This document shows positions 1 to 8,889 of a stretch of DNA of 64,000 nt, piece after piece. Within the stretch, counting starts at the first letter, position 1. Each line of letters begins with the position of its first letter. The notes beneath the pieces were generated by a model. That model made no database searches. It had not been told where the DNA came from and worked only from the letters and a program-made list of their open reading frames with translations. Both the position numbers and the translations under genes were made by a program. Source of the DNA: Paenibacillus silagei (GTDB lineage: Bacteria; Bacillota; Bacilli; Paenibacillales; Paenibacillaceae); contig NZ_JAGGLV010000002.1 of the NCBI RefSeq assembly GCF_017874735.1, forward strand, positions 415,320 through 479,319, given 5' to 3'.

Positions 1-532
1 CTGCATTCGAGATCCACTTGCTGTCTCCGGTCCGTGTGGCGATTTTGCCGTCCAGTGTGCTGGCGCTCTTCAAGGTTACGAACGGCTGCTTCGTCAAAAT
101 ATACTTGATGAACTTCTCGTTCAGCCGCAGCGCCCGGCCCCGCAGCAAACCTACTTCAACATCAATCCCCTGCTCGCGCAGCATCGCTATTCCCCGGCCT
201 GCCACCTGAGGGTTGGGGTCCTCACAGGCGACAACCACTCTCGCCACCCCTTCATCGATCAGACGCTGGCTGCAAGGAGGCGTAATGCCGTAATGACTGC
301 AAGGCTCCAACGTAACATAGGCTGTACTCCCTTGCGCTTTACCGGCTGCCATATTGAGCGCATGCACCTCGGCGTGTCCGGTTCCGCGCTGCAGATGGGT
401 TCCAATCCCGATCATGGCGCCGTCCTTCACAACTACGCAGCCGACCACAGGATTAATTCCCGTCTGGCCCTGTGCCCGCTCCGCCATATCCAGCGCAAGG
501 GACATGTAAAACTCATCGTTCATCTTATCCAT
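1..532 (-). CDS. ribD: RibD, bifunctional riboflavin biosynthesis deaminase/reductase (5' part, runs off the left edge)
   Basis: The first 177 residues are present; the frame is still open at base 1. RibD deaminates and then reduces the pyrimidine intermediate of riboflavin synthesis in the cytosol. The N-terminal deaminase domain has the zinc-site signature: HAE at residues 53-55, and PCS-HYGITPPC with Cys 78 and Cys 87. The start of the reductase domain follows (KFIKYILTKQPFVTLKSA, then TLDGKIA). The start ATG at 530-532 has GGAGG six bases upstream; a second in-frame ATG lies three codons in. It is the first gene behind an FMN riboswitch and terminator, as expected for a ribD-led rib operon. 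The family assignment is secure; the rest of the operon is outside the window. Confidence 0.95.
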   Translation of the reverse strand, partial: MDKMNDEFYMSLALDMAERAQGQTGINPVVGCVVVKDGAMIGIGTHLQRGTGHAEVHALNMAAGKAQGSTAYVTLEPCSHYGITPPCSQRLIDEGVARVVVACEDPNPQVAGRGIAMLREQGIDVEVGLLRGRALRLNEKFIKYILTKQPFVTLKSASTLDGKIATRTGDSKWISNA

Positions 533-585
533 GTCTTGCCTCCTATCCCAAGGCTGTAGTCTTTATGTGTACCAAACTATAAACA

Positions 586-626
586 GAAAAACCCGTCTCA
601 ATCTCCAGGAGGAGTTCAAGACGGGA
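586..626 (-). terminator. Riboswitch-controlled intrinsic terminator in the ribD leader
   Basis: On the minus strand a stem (CCCGTCTTGAACTCC paired with GGAGATTGAGACGGG, one mismatch) is followed by TTTTTCTGTTT. It sits between the FMN aptamer and the ribD ribosome binding site, so it is the likely off-state terminator. Confidence 0.85.
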
Positions 627-756
627 TATACGAGAGGTGATCGCAGCAAAGAAAATATGCGTAAATAAACGCCGGACCTCCGGCATTGTGAAAGTTCGCA
701 CATAAGTTCCGAAAACACTGCTGCTCGGCCGCCTGTTGCAAGCGCGGCGCGTGAAT

Positions 757-925
757 CTCTCCTTCTTCCATCCAGACTATACTGTCGGTCCCGGAATTAC
801 ACCGGGTCCACCGTCCGTATCTATATCATACGAAGCGGGTAGCGGACTAAGCACCGGAACCAGCAATATTCAGCCAGATCCGTCAACATCACCGCCGGTA
901 GGGAATCACACCCTGCCCTGAAGGA
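757..925 (-). ncRNA. FMN riboswitch (RFN element) upstream of ribD
   Basis: Read on the minus strand, the element has the conserved RFN blocks in order: TTCAGGGCAGGGTG near the 5' end, CCTACCGGCGGTGAT, an internal variable arm, GTGGACCCGGTGTAATTCC, and the closing GGATGGAAGAAGGAGAG. These match the FMN aptamer consensus. The terminator at 586-626 and ribD follow in the same direction, so FMN is expected to switch off rib transcription. Bases 627-756, between aptamer and terminator, contain a short GCCGGA/TCCGGC hairpin and are probably part of the expression platform. Confidence 0.95.
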
Positions 926-964
926 TTGATCTATTCAGTTCAATACCAAGTTACGCCTACAACA

Positions 965-993
965 AAATTATCACTTCACTGCGGGAAATGCAA
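965..993 (-). promoter_or_regulatory. Candidate sigma-A promoter for the rib leader
   Basis: On the minus strand TTGCAT and TAATTT are separated by 17 bases, and the RFN element starts about 35-40 bases further on. Both hexamers deviate from consensus, so this is a tentative assignment by position. Confidence 0.35.
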
Positions 994-1035
994 GTGTGCT
1001 TCGGAAATTTACTATATTTATGTAACTTAATTCCC

Positions 1036-1437
1036 TTATACACCCGTCTCACGCTGCTTGTCCGCTCTCAGCAGATCGCGGATTTCCGTGAGCAGGACCA
1101 CATCCGGTGTCGGGGCAGGTGTCTCCACAACCTCAACCTTGACGGTCTCCTTACGTCTGAACCGGCTGCTCAGCTTCACCACCATGAAGATGGAGAAGGA
1201 AATAATGAAGAAATCGACTACGGTCTGGAGGAACAGGCCGTACTTCACTTCCGCTTCACCAATGCCAAAGCTAAGTTCCTTCAGATCAATCCCTCCACTG
1301 ATCAGACCGATAAGCGGCATAATGATGTCTCCCACCAGCGAGGTAACAATTTTGCCGAATGCCGCTCCAATGATTACGGCAACCGCCAGATCAAGTACAT
1401 TCCCTTTCATGGCGAAGCTTTTGAATTCCTTCCACAT
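1036..1437 (-). CDS. mscL: Large-conductance mechanosensitive channel MscL
   Basis: 133 residues, the normal size for MscL, the pentameric membrane channel that opens on hypoosmotic shock. The N-terminus [20 protein letters not shown] is the family signature (amphipathic N-terminal helix, then TM1). The first transmembrane helix has [16 protein letters not shown], the pore helix with its GxxxGxxxT-like small-residue packing. TM2 is [17 protein letters not shown], followed by a charged C-terminal helical bundle ([12 protein letters not shown]). The longer upstream frame is not used: the ATG at 1437 starts exactly at the family N-terminus, with GGAGGG about ten bases upstream. It is a single-gene unit between the rib leader and the adhesin gene. 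Confidence 0.95.
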   Translation of the reverse strand: MWKEFKSFAMKGNVLDLAVAVIIGAAFGKIVTSLVGDIIMPLIGLISGGIDLKELSFGIGEAEVKYGLFLQTVVDFFIISFSIFMVVKLSSRFRRKETVKVEVVETPAPTPDVVLLTEIRDLLRADKQRETGV

Positions 1438-1563
1438 GACGAACCATCCCTCCGAAACTTTGAATTTGAAATTATTATAGCATTTATAGCGATACGTATA
1501 GCAAGATGCAAGTTGAAAAATGTATAAACGGTATATAGTTTGCGATAGAGCCACTATATATTC

Positions 1564-1598
1564 CAAAAAGGTACGGGAACGCTGAGCGTCCCCGTACC
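1564..1598 (-). terminator. Intrinsic terminator of the LPXTG adhesin gene
   Basis: On the minus strand GGTACGGGGACGC / GCGTTCCCGTACC form a near-perfect stem followed by TTTTT. It lies about 35 bases beyond the stop codon of the adhesin. Confidence 0.85.
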
Positions 1599-1631
1599 TC
1601 CTGTACCCTTATTCAGCTGCTCTAATTCTGC

Positions 1632-4600
1632 CTAGTCCTGCTTGCGTGTTCTGCGGAATACCCGGCTGAGGATGAAGCCGCCCAGAATCAGGCCTGCACC
1701 CGTCAGGTAGATCGGCAGCGGGCTGCTCTCTCCGGTCTGCGGCAGTCTGCCGCTGCCGTCGTTTGTACCCGAGACCGTCCCTTGCGGAACCGGATCGTCT
1801 TCAACATCTACTTCCGGATTGCCCAGCGGGATATTATCGTCGATTGGCGTCACCACTTCAGGTGCTACCGGTCCCGGAGTCACAGTTGCTGCCGGAGCCG
1901 AGGGCTGCGGAGTTCCCGGCAAGCCTGGTCCTGCAGGAATCTGCGGATCATCGATAATGACTCCCGGTTCGAATGTACCGGCAGGTGTGGGAACCGGAGT
2001 AAATACCGGACCTCCAGCAGGTGATGTCGGAACAGGTGTAGCCTCTGGCCCCGTAGAATCTGTAGGCACTGGCGATGGAACTGTAGTCGGAACTGTAGTC
2101 TCTACAGGTGTCTCAGTCGGCACAGGAGTTACAGTCGGCGTTGGTGCTACTGTCGGCGTTGGCTGCTCCGCCAGCTTATTATACAAGGTAAGATTCAGCA
2201 CGGCCGATGAGCCGATTGTCACCGGATGCTCGGTGGAATCAAGCACATAGCCCTGCGGTGCTATTGTTTCAATCAGGACATAACTGCCCAGCCACAGATT
2301 GTTGAACGCCGCGATGCCTGCTGCATCAGTGGTGCGGGTATTCACCAGCACCCGGTCATTTCCGTTCAGACGGTATAGCTCATAGGTAGCTCCCGCCAGC
2401 GGTTTTGCAACATTGCCTGCTTCCAGCTTGAAGACATTAAGCGTCCCTCTGACGCCGCTGCCTGTTCCCGAACCGCTGGACACTCCTACGATAATCTCCT
2501 TGGTCGTCTCCTTGGTGATAAGCTTGACGTTATTGCCGCTGAAGCTCACAGAGTTAACCAGCTTATCGCCAGTGTTCGCAACGATCAGCGACTGATATTC
2601 CAGCACATAAGCGGAATGGATGTCACCAGGGAAGCTTAAGACGAAGGATTGTCTGCCCTGTGCATCGGCGCTGATAGTTAAGGTGTAATCGGTATCCTTC
2701 ACAAGTGCTGGACCGCTCTTTGTCACTTCGCCGTTCACGGCCGTAACCGTACGGTACAGCTGGAAGCTGTCCGGCAGCAGGATCTGATTCGTGCTTGGCA
2801 CATCGGTGATCACGGCATCTTTTACATGGGACTGGGTCCGGTTGATCGCAATGGTCCAGTTCAGCTTATCTCCGTTCTGCGCGCCGTCCTTGAACACATA
2901 TTCATCCCCGTGCGGGATATCTACGCTGGCCTTCAGATCCTTCGATACCTTCTTCGTGCCATCCAGCAGGTTCGCTGTATTGGCTACCTTGGTTCCAATT
3001 AGCTGTCCGGCCAGACTGGTCTTGAACACGATATAATAAGGCGAATTAATGGCTTTGTCAAAATCAACTCTCAGCTCATTGAGGCTTCCCACGCTATAGC
3101 TGAACTCAGTACCGTCCACCTCAGCGCCAGGACTATGCGTTCCATCCTTGGCAATATTCATCTTGTATACCTTAAGTGAGCCAGGTACAAGGGACTGACC
3201 ATCACCCAGTATATCCGTTACTACAGGATCAGCAATGGATTTGCTGTTGTAATTAATACCTACGGTCCAGGTCAGCTCTTTGGCAGAAGCGTCATACGTT
3301 CCTGACTTGAACCCGTTGTTCTTCACCTCGGAATTAGGAATGAACTTCCCGCTGGCTTCAGTCCACTGTGGCTTGTTCTGGCTGTCCTTCCAGTCAATCC
3401 GGGCCACGTTGATGAAATCATTTGTATTGCCGGTAAGCCAGTCATTGCTGAATTCCGTCTGATAACTAATGGTATAAGTACCTGTAACCGGTGCGTTGAA
3501 CTTCACCTGGAAGCCTTTGTTAGGCTGTGCCGGTGAATTCACAATCAGGGTATAAGCCGATGGAGGGATCACTGTGCCGGAAAGAGTACGGACCACCAGT
3601 GAACCTGAGATGTACTTCTGTCCTCCCTGCGGGAAGCTGTCGGTAACCACTACTTCGTTCATTGGATAATTGTCACCGTTGAACGTGATTTTCCAGTCTG
3701 TCGTGTGTTTGTTGTAATCCACCCCGGACAGATTCTTATAGATAATAATAGGCCGGATCAGTTGAGTAGCGTTGCTGCTATAGGTACTGTCAGAGACAGT
3801 GTTGGTAATCTTCGTATCGCCAAACACACGGTCTGCGGCTTTGGTCGTATATTCGATCAGGTAAGCCGATTTCACCGTATTCTTGAACTCCAGTCTGAAT
3901 CCGTTGCCGGATTCGCCGCTAACTGGTGTTACTGTGTAATCACTGCCTGCATTCAGAGCCGTGCCCTTAGCAGCTTCTCCGGCTGCATTCAGCGTAACCG
4001 GATAGATCCGCACCGAGTTCTCCAGGAGCACCTGGGAGCTGTTGAACACATCCGTCAACACCGCGTTCTCCGGGGAGATCGTCCGGTTATTGTAGTTGTA
4101 TTCGATAGCCCAGTTAATGGTCTGAGTGCCCCAGTCATAACGGACAACTTTTTTGTTAAGGCTGCCGCCTCGTTCAATGACTACTGTATCCGATGCGCTT
4201 ACCGGATTACGGCCGTCCCCTGTGAAGGTTGCCTGGTTGGTGAAGCTGGACAAGTTATCACTCACTACCTGCGTGGTATAAGCGATACGGTATGCCCCTG
4301 TAATCACAGGGTCCGTGAACTGAAGCTTCAGCGTCCCGCCGGAGACACCGGCAGTATATTTGCTGCTGTCTACCAGCTGGCCTTGCGTAGCTGTGCCGTC
4401 AAGCTGAACATTCAGCTGGTAGACGGCAAGTGTAACCGTGCTGTCCAGTGCCAGCCCGGCAGGAATCGGGTCGGTCACAGCAGCGCCGCTTACCGGCTCC
4501 AGTCTTTTGTTCACATCGACGGTCCAGTCAATATGATCCGCGTTGAAGCCGCTGGAGATTCCCTTCTTGGTAATCGTCGAGCCTACAGTGGGCTTGAACG

Positions 4601-5123
4601 ATACCGTAACCGTTTGGACTCCGCCGTTCACCGGGAACAGAATCTGCTGGACGGTGCTGCCGCTGATCACTTTTTTATCAAATTGGGTATTAATACGTAA
4701 GGTCCCCTGCACATTGGCATGACTCTCGATGTAATCATTGAACGTCATCACTACCTGATGGGTAGCCTGGCTGACTGTGAATGTGCCTACCGTCCCATCG
4801 TCCGATTCCAGTCCGCCCTGAATGTCATTGAAGAGCTGGAACTGCTCGGGAAGCTGGAAAGCAAAAGTATCTCCCTGGCTATAGCCGTGGCCGTTAGGAA
4901 GCGACCAAGTATAGTCCAGCCTCACGGTGGAATCCACATCATACACACTGCCTGTCACCGTCTGTCCATCCGGACCATATACCGCCATGGATACGCTCGT
5001 AATAATGTCCCGGTCCTGTTCAATGGCCGCCGCTGTAGCCTGCCGGGTGAAGCCCAGCCCTGAGACCAATTGCACAAATAACATGACCAGGACTACTGCC
5101 AGGCTTGTTCTTTTTTTCACCAT
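1632..5123 (-). CDS. Large LPXTG-anchored adhesin with repeated collagen-binding-type modules and a SpaA/Cna_B domain
   Basis: 1163 residues. An N-terminal signal peptide (MVKKRTSLAVVLVMLFVQLV, cleavage near ATAAA) is followed by an Ig-like adhesin head. At least five modules of about 130-150 residues come next. Each opens with a W-[TK]-[IV]-x-[IV]-N strand and has a V-x-TD turn (for example IDWTVDVN, INWAIEYN, TDWKITFN, LTWTVGIN, LNWTIAIN). These resemble collagen-binding or DUF11-like isopeptide folds of MSCRAMM adhesins. At about residues 905-1000 lies a SpaA/Cna_B domain (GTLNVFKLEAG ... GYVLDSTEHPVTI). A Pro/Thr-rich wall-spanning stalk follows, then LPQTGE, a hydrophobic helix and RRTRKQD, the full sortase signal. 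The protein is predicted to be covalently wall-anchored. The start has only a weak upstream GGGGGC. No sortase gene is in the window. The ligand is unknown. Confidence 0.88.
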   Translation of the reverse strand: MVKKRTSLAVVLVMLFVQLVSGLGFTRQATAAAIEQDRDIITSVSMAVYGPDGQTVTGSVYDVDSTVRLDYTWSLPNGHGYSQGDTFAFQLPEQFQLFNDIQGGLESDDGTVGTFTVSQATHQVVMTFNDYIESHANVQGTLRINTQFDKKVISGSTVQQILFPVNGGVQTVTVSFKPTVGSTITKKGISSGFNADHIDWTVDVNKRLEPVSGAAVTDPIPAGLALDSTVTLAVYQLNVQLDGTATQGQLVDSSKYTAGVSGGTLKLQFTDPVITGAYRIAYTTQVVSDNLSSFTNQATFTGDGRNPVSASDTVVIERGGSLNKKVVRYDWGTQTINWAIEYNYNNRTISPENAVLTDVFNSSQVLLENSVRIYPVTLNAAGEAAKGTALNAGSDYTVTPVSGESGNGFRLEFKNTVKSAYLIEYTTKAADRVFGDTKITNTVSDSTYSSNATQLIRPIIIYKNLSGVDYNKHTTDWKITFNGDNYPMNEVVVTDSFPQGGQKYISGSLVVRTLSGTVIPPSAYTLIVNSPAQPNKGFQVKFNAPVTGTYTISYQTEFSNDWLTGNTNDFINVARIDWKDSQNKPQWTEASGKFIPNSEVKNNGFKSGTYDASAKELTWTVGINYNSKSIADPVVTDILGDGQSLVPGSLKVYKMNIAKDGTHSPGAEVDGTEFSYSVGSLNELRVDFDKAINSPYYIVFKTSLAGQLIGTKVANTANLLDGTKKVSKDLKASVDIPHGDEYVFKDGAQNGDKLNWTIAINRTQSHVKDAVITDVPSTNQILLPDSFQLYRTVTAVNGEVTKSGPALVKDTDYTLTISADAQGRQSFVLSFPGDIHSAYVLEYQSLIVANTGDKLVNSVSFSGNNVKLITKETTKEIIVGVSSGSGTGSGVRGTLNVFKLEAGNVAKPLAGATYELYRLNGNDRVLVNTRTTDAAGIAAFNNLWLGSYVLIETIAPQGYVLDSTEHPVTIGSSAVLNLTLYNKLAEQPTPTVAPTPTVTPVPTETPVETTVPTTVPSPVPTDSTGPEATPVPTSPAGGPVFTPVPTPAGTFEPGVIIDDPQIPAGPGLPGTPQPSAPAATVTPGPVAPEVVTPIDDNIPLGNPEVDVEDDPVPQGTVSGTNDGSGRLPQTGESSPLPIYLTGAGLILGGFILSRVFRRTRKQD

Positions 5124-5405
5124 TTCCCATAAGCCCCCGTTCTTTCGATTGAATGATTTGAAGCATACCTGCTAAAAAGATGGCTGCTGAACGCACCGGT
5201 AAGGACACACTCCACCTGAAGTTTCGTTATGTATACGGGCTAAGAGTCCATCTTATGTAAATAAACTAGTAAACCTGACTTTTCTGCCCACTACAGACGA
5301 TATATACTTATATCACCTAAGAGTAGAACTTTAGAATCAGAAATGGGTTAAAATTAAAGAAATTATTATGAAACCCTTAATTCAGGATTCAAGGAGAGAT
5401 TCCAA

Positions 5406-6167
5406 GTGAACCGAACTTTATTCTGGGACCGTGCCCGTGACAGTGATTTCGTCATGCTCTCCGTCTCCCATCTCGTTGCCCTGGCTATTATTGCTCTATG
5501 CTGCCTGGCGCTCTTTGGGGCCCGCTTCGCCCTCCGCAGCCGGTCCGGCCTGCGATTAGGCGTACGCCTGCTGCTGATCCTGCTGCTGGCTGCTTCTGAG
5601 GGAGGCCTGCATGTCTGGTATCTGTCCCATGACAGCTGGAGCCGAAGCTCCTCCCTGCCGCTGGAACTATGCGGAATTACCCTGCTCCTGTCAGTCGTGA
5701 TGCTGCTCACGCGCAGCAGACTGCTGTACAGCTTTCTATATTTTGCCGGAATCGGCGGTGCATTCATTGCCCTGCTTACCCCTAATCTGGTCTATCCGTT
5801 TCCGCATTTCCGCTTCCTGCTGTTCTTCATCGCCCACGGGTCGATCATACTTGCATCCCTGTACATGACCTGGGTCGAAGGATATAAGCCCACCTGGCGC
5901 TCGCTGTTCTTCACCATGCTCTGCCTGAACCTTGTCGCCGCGTGCGTCTACGCCGCCAATGTGCTGCTGGACTCCAACTATATGTTCCTGATGCACAAGC
6001 CCAGCACGTTCTCGGTACTGGACTATTTCGGCTCTTATCCATACTATCTGCTGGTTGAAGAAGCCTTCGCCTTCGTCATCTTCCTCCTGATGTTCCTGAT
6101 CTTCTTCAAGCTGCCGGAGCTGTACACCGCCCGCCGTGCCGCAGCCAGCCGGAAACTTGGCCGGTAA
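5406..6167 (+). CDS. YwaF/TIGR02206-type integral membrane protein
   Basis: 253 residues, polytopic, with about six or seven hydrophobic helices. Conserved features are VWYLSHDSW, the LPLELCGITLLLSV helix, FLYFAGIGGAFIALLTPN and YPFPHFRFLLFFIAHGSII, all typical of the TIGR02206 (B. subtilis YwaF) family. No biochemical function is established for the family. The start is GTG at 5406, with AAGGAG eight bases upstream. It is divergent from the LPXTG adhesin; the 282-base spacer must hold both promoters, but I could not assign them. The stop codon is followed after 11 bases by repeat array A. Confidence 0.8.
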   Translation: MNRTLFWDRARDSDFVMLSVSHLVALAIIALCCLALFGARFALRSRSGLRLGVRLLLILLLAASEGGLHVWYLSHDSWSRSSSLPLELCGITLLLSVVMLLTRSRLLYSFLYFAGIGGAFIALLTPNLVYPFPHFRFLLFFIAHGSIILASLYMTWVEGYKPTWRSLFFTMLCLNLVAACVYAANVLLDSNYMFLMHKPSTFSVLDYFGSYPYYLLVEEAFAFVIFLLMFLIFFKLPELYTARRAAASRKLGR

Positions 6168-6178
6168 ACGGAGGGGAT

Positions 6179-6496
6179 GGATTCAGGGGCACTTGTGCTC
6201 CTCATTCCCGTCTCGCGCCGACTTTCTGCGGATTCAGGGGCACTTGTGCTCCTCATTCCTGCCTCGTGCCGACTTTCGGCGGATTCAGGGGCACTTGTGC
6301 TCCTCATTCCTGCCTCGCGCCCACTTTCTGCGAATTCAGGGGCACTTGTGCTCCTCATTCCTGCCTCGCGCCCACTTTCTGCGGATTCAGGGGCACTTGT
6401 GCTCCTCATTCCCGCCTCGTGCCGACTTTCGGCGGATTCAGGGGCACTTGTGCTCCTCATTCCCGCCTCGTGCCGACTTTCGGCGGATTCAGGAGC
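6179..6496 (+). repeat. Tandem array A: 51-bp unit, six full copies plus a truncated seventh (GGGGCA-hairpin family)
   Basis: Units begin at GGATTC (GAATTC once) at 6179, 6230, 6281, 6332, 6383, 6434 and 6485, exactly 51 bp apart. Each full unit contains GGGGCA-CTTG-TGCTCC, a 6-bp hairpin with one G-U pair in plus-strand RNA. This is flanked by GGAT and ATTC, which can extend the stem. The last unit breaks off after AGGAGCA at a junction with a different repeat. The array begins 11 bases after a stop codon and lies between convergent genes. Because 51 is a multiple of three, several frames stay open through the array. I do not call these coding. Confidence 0.95.
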
Positions 6497-6689
6497 ATAT
6501 TAGTTGGAATAACGTATCTTGTTTCGGATGATTTGGAGCTTTCGAGGAAATTAATTGGATAAACGTCATTTAATTTCGTGTATTCACTCCACTCTGTTCG
6601 ATTTGCAGCATTTTAAGTGCTGTTTTTCCAACTGTTTCCTGACAAGCTTTCCTCAGCTCCTGAGCAAGTGGAGGAAATCCAACTAATAT
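6497..6689. repeat. Inverted repeat element with 51-bp internal spacing (TTAGTTGGA family)
   Basis: ATATTAGTTGGA at 6497-6508 is the perfect inverse of TCCAACTAATAT at 6678-6689. A second, weaker pair sits inside: ATTAATTGGATAAACG at 6550 and the inverse of CAGTTGGAAAAACAG near 6617-6633. On each arm the two copies are 51 bp apart (6499/6550 and 6627/6678), and the whole is symmetric about position 6593. It directly abuts array A. It could be a degenerate remnant of two oppositely oriented 51-bp arrays or a structured mobile element. No ORF is supported inside. Confidence 0.7.
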
Positions 6690-6710
6690 TCGTACAATTC
6701 TCCGTACGGC

Positions 6711-6746
6711 AAAAAGCACCCGGCTGGATTACCCAGCCGGGTGCTT
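6711..6746 (-). terminator. Intrinsic terminator of ppiB
   Basis: AAGCACCCGGCTGG and CCAGCCGGGTGCTT form a perfect stem, followed on the minus strand by TTTTT. It lies about 60 bases downstream of ppiB. Confidence 0.9.
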
Positions 6747-6803
6747 CGGCGATGCCTGTGGAAGAGAAGAACCTCCCCCAATAGCGTCTACAGAATGCTA
6801 GTA

Positions 6804-7235
6804 TTAAGCTTCTACAATTTCAACGGTCGTCATCTTGTCGCGGCCTTTGAAAGCGTCAACCAGATCCATGCCTTCAACCACTTTACCGAATACTGTGTGT
6901 ACTCCGTCAAGGTGCGGCTGTGGAGCGTAAGCGATATAGAACTGGCTTCCGCCTGTGTTCTTGCCGGCATGGGCCATAGCCAGGGAGCCGCGCTCGTGCT
7001 TGTTCGGGTTAATCTCGCAGTTGATGGTGTAGCCAGGACCGCCGGTGCCTGTTCCGTTCGGGCAGCCGCCTTGTGCTACGAAGCCTGGAATCACGCGGTG
7101 GAACAACAATCCGTTGTAGAAGCCGTCTTTTGCCAGCTTCTCAAAGTTTGCTACTGTATTAGGCGCATCCTGATCGAACAAGTCGATCAGCACGACGCCG
7201 CCGTTTTCGAGTGTAATTTTCGCTTGCTTAGCCAT
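6804..7235 (-). CDS. ppiB: Peptidyl-prolyl cis-trans isomerase, cyclophilin type (PpiB)
   Basis: 143 residues, a single cyclophilin domain without a signal peptide, so cytosolic. It catalyses proline cis-trans isomerisation in protein folding. Active-site motifs are [22 protein letters not shown], with the catalytic Arg in FHR, and [24 protein letters not shown], with the hydrophobic pocket. The start at 7235 ([13 protein letters not shown]) has AAGGGG upstream and matches the family N-terminus. A much longer upstream reading in the same frame overlaps the end of lysA and is rejected. It sits directly downstream of lysA, as part of a conserved sporulation neighbourhood, but a weak hairpin between the two suggests a separate unit. 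Confidence 0.95.
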   Translation of the reverse strand: MAKQAKITLENGGVVLIDLFDQDAPNTVANFEKLAKDGFYNGLLFHRVIPGFVAQGGCPNGTGTGGPGYTINCEINPNKHERGSLAMAHAGKNTGGSQFYIAYAPQPHLDGVHTVFGKVVEGMDLVDAFKGRDKMTTVEIVEA

Positions 7236-7314
7236 ATGTAAATGACCCCTTTCGAAATGACAGATGTAGAACACGTTTATTAGTTTACTATGAAACGGGG
7301 CACAAAGCAAAGCA

Positions 7315-7332
7315 AGCGGGAAGTCTTCCCGC
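7315..7332 (-). terminator. Weak hairpin downstream of lysA
   Basis: GCGGGAAG/CTTCCCGC is followed by TTGCTTTGCTTTG on the minus strand. The position suits a lysA terminator, but the stem is short and the T-tract is interrupted. Confidence 0.45.
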
Positions 7333-7362
7333 CTGCCGCTATAGCACAACCCTATAGTCTTC

Positions 7363-8697
7363 TTATTTCGTAACGGCTTGTTTGGCAATCCGTGCAGGCA
7401 CAATATCATTGGCAACAATGTCCTGATGGGACTCGCGGCGTACAACCAGATCGCTCTGCCCGTTCTGCACGAACACCACCGCCGGACGGCGGATACGGTT
7501 GTAGTTGCTGGCCATGGAGTAATTGTATGCCCCTGTGCAGGCCACAGCCAGCAAATCGCCGCTCTCCACCTTAGGCAGCTCAACGTCCCAGATCAGCATA
7601 TCGCCGCTCTCGCAGCATTTGCCGGCGATGGATACCTTCTCCACGTTAGGCTCAGTCGCACGGCTTGCCAGCAGCGCTTCGTACTTGGATTCATACAGGG
7701 CCGGACGCGGATTATCTGTCATGCCGCCGTCAACGGCTACATATTTGCGCACTCCCGGAATTTCCTTGCTGGTTCCAACCGTGTACAGAGTCGTTCCGGC
7801 ATCCCCTACGATACTGCGGCCCGGCTCTACCCAGATCTGCGGCAGCGAATCGTTAATGCCGGCGAAGTGGGTCTTCACTGCATCTGTGATGGCTGCGACA
7901 TATTCGGACACCTGCAGCGGCGTATCGCCGTCCACATAACGGATTCCAAAGCCTCCACCCAGGTTGACTACAGGGAAGGAGATTCCCAGCTCTTCCTTGA
8001 CGGTACGGGTGAACTCGGCAATACGTTCAACGGCAAGCTGGAAGCCCTCGGTCTCAAAAATCTGCGACCCGATATGCGAATGCACGCCGAGCAGGTTCAG
8101 ATTAGCCAGGCTGTCAGCCAGACTGACCGCTTCACGGGCCGAGCCGTTGCCGATATCAAAGCCGAATTTGGAGTCGGTCTGTCCTGTCGATGCGTAGGCA
8201 TGGTGGGCATGGGCTTCCACTCCAGGCGTAACGCGCAGCAGAATATTAACAGTCACTTCTCTGCGGGCGGCAATGGACTGAAGCAGACGGAGCTCCACCA
8301 GATTATCGGCGACAAAGCAGCCAATCCCTGCATCGATCGCCATCTCAATCTCATCCGGTGTCTTATTATTGCCGTGGAAATGAATGCGTTCCGCCGGGAA
8401 ACCGGCTTGCAGCGCAGTATACAGCTCTCCATCGGAGACCACGTCCAGCGACAGGCCTTCCTCATCCGCAAGCCGGCACATCGCCATTGTCGAGAACGCC
8501 TTGCTGGCATAAGCCACCTGGAACCCGAGACCGGAAGCTGTGAACGCCTCCATATACTCGCGGCAGCGGCGGCGGACCAATTGCTCGTCCACTATATATA
8601 GCGGTGTCCCATACTCCGCCTTCAATTCGGTTACATCACATCCGCCGATCTCCAAATGCCCTGCATCATTGATTCGGCTCGTCCCGTGTAAAAACAT
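7363..8697 (-). CDS. lysA: Diaminopimelate decarboxylase
   Basis: 444 residues, a normal LysA. It is PLP-dependent and decarboxylates meso-diaminopimelate to L-lysine, the last step of lysine synthesis. An N-terminal TIM barrel carries the PLP lysine in YASKAFSTM (about residue 65). It also has HGNNKT, the HSHIGSQI phosphate-binding region and the glycine-rich [10 protein letters not shown]. The C-terminal beta domain has VEPGRSIVG and the catalytic CESGD with [12 protein letters not shown]. The start is ATG 8697, with GGAGGA seven bases upstream; the in-frame ATG 13 codons earlier lacks a site. It lies downstream of spoVAF, as in B. subtilis. Diaminopimelate is also the precursor of spore dipicolinate, so the linkage is sensible. 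Confidence 0.96.
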   Translation of the reverse strand: MFLHGTSRINDAGHLEIGGCDVTELKAEYGTPLYIVDEQLVRRRCREYMEAFTASGLGFQVAYASKAFSTMAMCRLADEEGLSLDVVSDGELYTALQAGFPAERIHFHGNNKTPDEIEMAIDAGIGCFVADNLVELRLLQSIAARREVTVNILLRVTPGVEAHAHHAYASTGQTDSKFGFDIGNGSAREAVSLADSLANLNLLGVHSHIGSQIFETEGFQLAVERIAEFTRTVKEELGISFPVVNLGGGFGIRYVDGDTPLQVSEYVAAITDAVKTHFAGINDSLPQIWVEPGRSIVGDAGTTLYTVGTSKEIPGVRKYVAVDGGMTDNPRPALYESKYEALLASRATEPNVEKVSIAGKCCESGDMLIWDVELPKVESGDLLAVACTGAYNYSMASNYNRIRRPAVVFVQNGQSDLVVRRESHQDIVANDIVPARIAKQAVTK

Positions 8698-8889
8698 TGC
8701 GCAGTCCTCCAATTTCTGTGGAATCATCCGTTCCACCCTGTCTAGTATATGATTTGGGGCCCCGATGCGTTCCTGAAACAGATGCTCAGAATACAGATCC
8801 GGCTTATTGCGGGGCTGTTCAGTATATTCAGTATAACAGACAGAGGGAACACCATTGAATGGACTTTTTTGCAGTTGATTTGTATTTTC

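Noticed and set aside
988..1527. Long frames on the plus strand opposite mscL
   Set aside because: Antisense shadows of a clearly recognisable gene.
3705..4700. 331-codon frame opposite the LPXTG adhesin
   Set aside because: No homology recognised, no ribosome site, cysteine- and arginine-rich as expected for an antisense shadow.
6044..6531. Several open frames of about 100-140 codons across array A, with a 17-residue repeat
   Set aside because: A 51-bp unit without stops keeps frames open on both strands automatically. No ribosome site precedes them, and changes follow hairpin pairing rather than codon positions.
6168..6800. Insertion sequence remnant
   Set aside because: No transposase fragment, no target duplication seen. 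The inverted element is better described by its 51-bp spacing.
7378..8601. 407-codon frame opposite lysA
   Set aside because: Antisense shadow of lysA; composition is typical of shadows.
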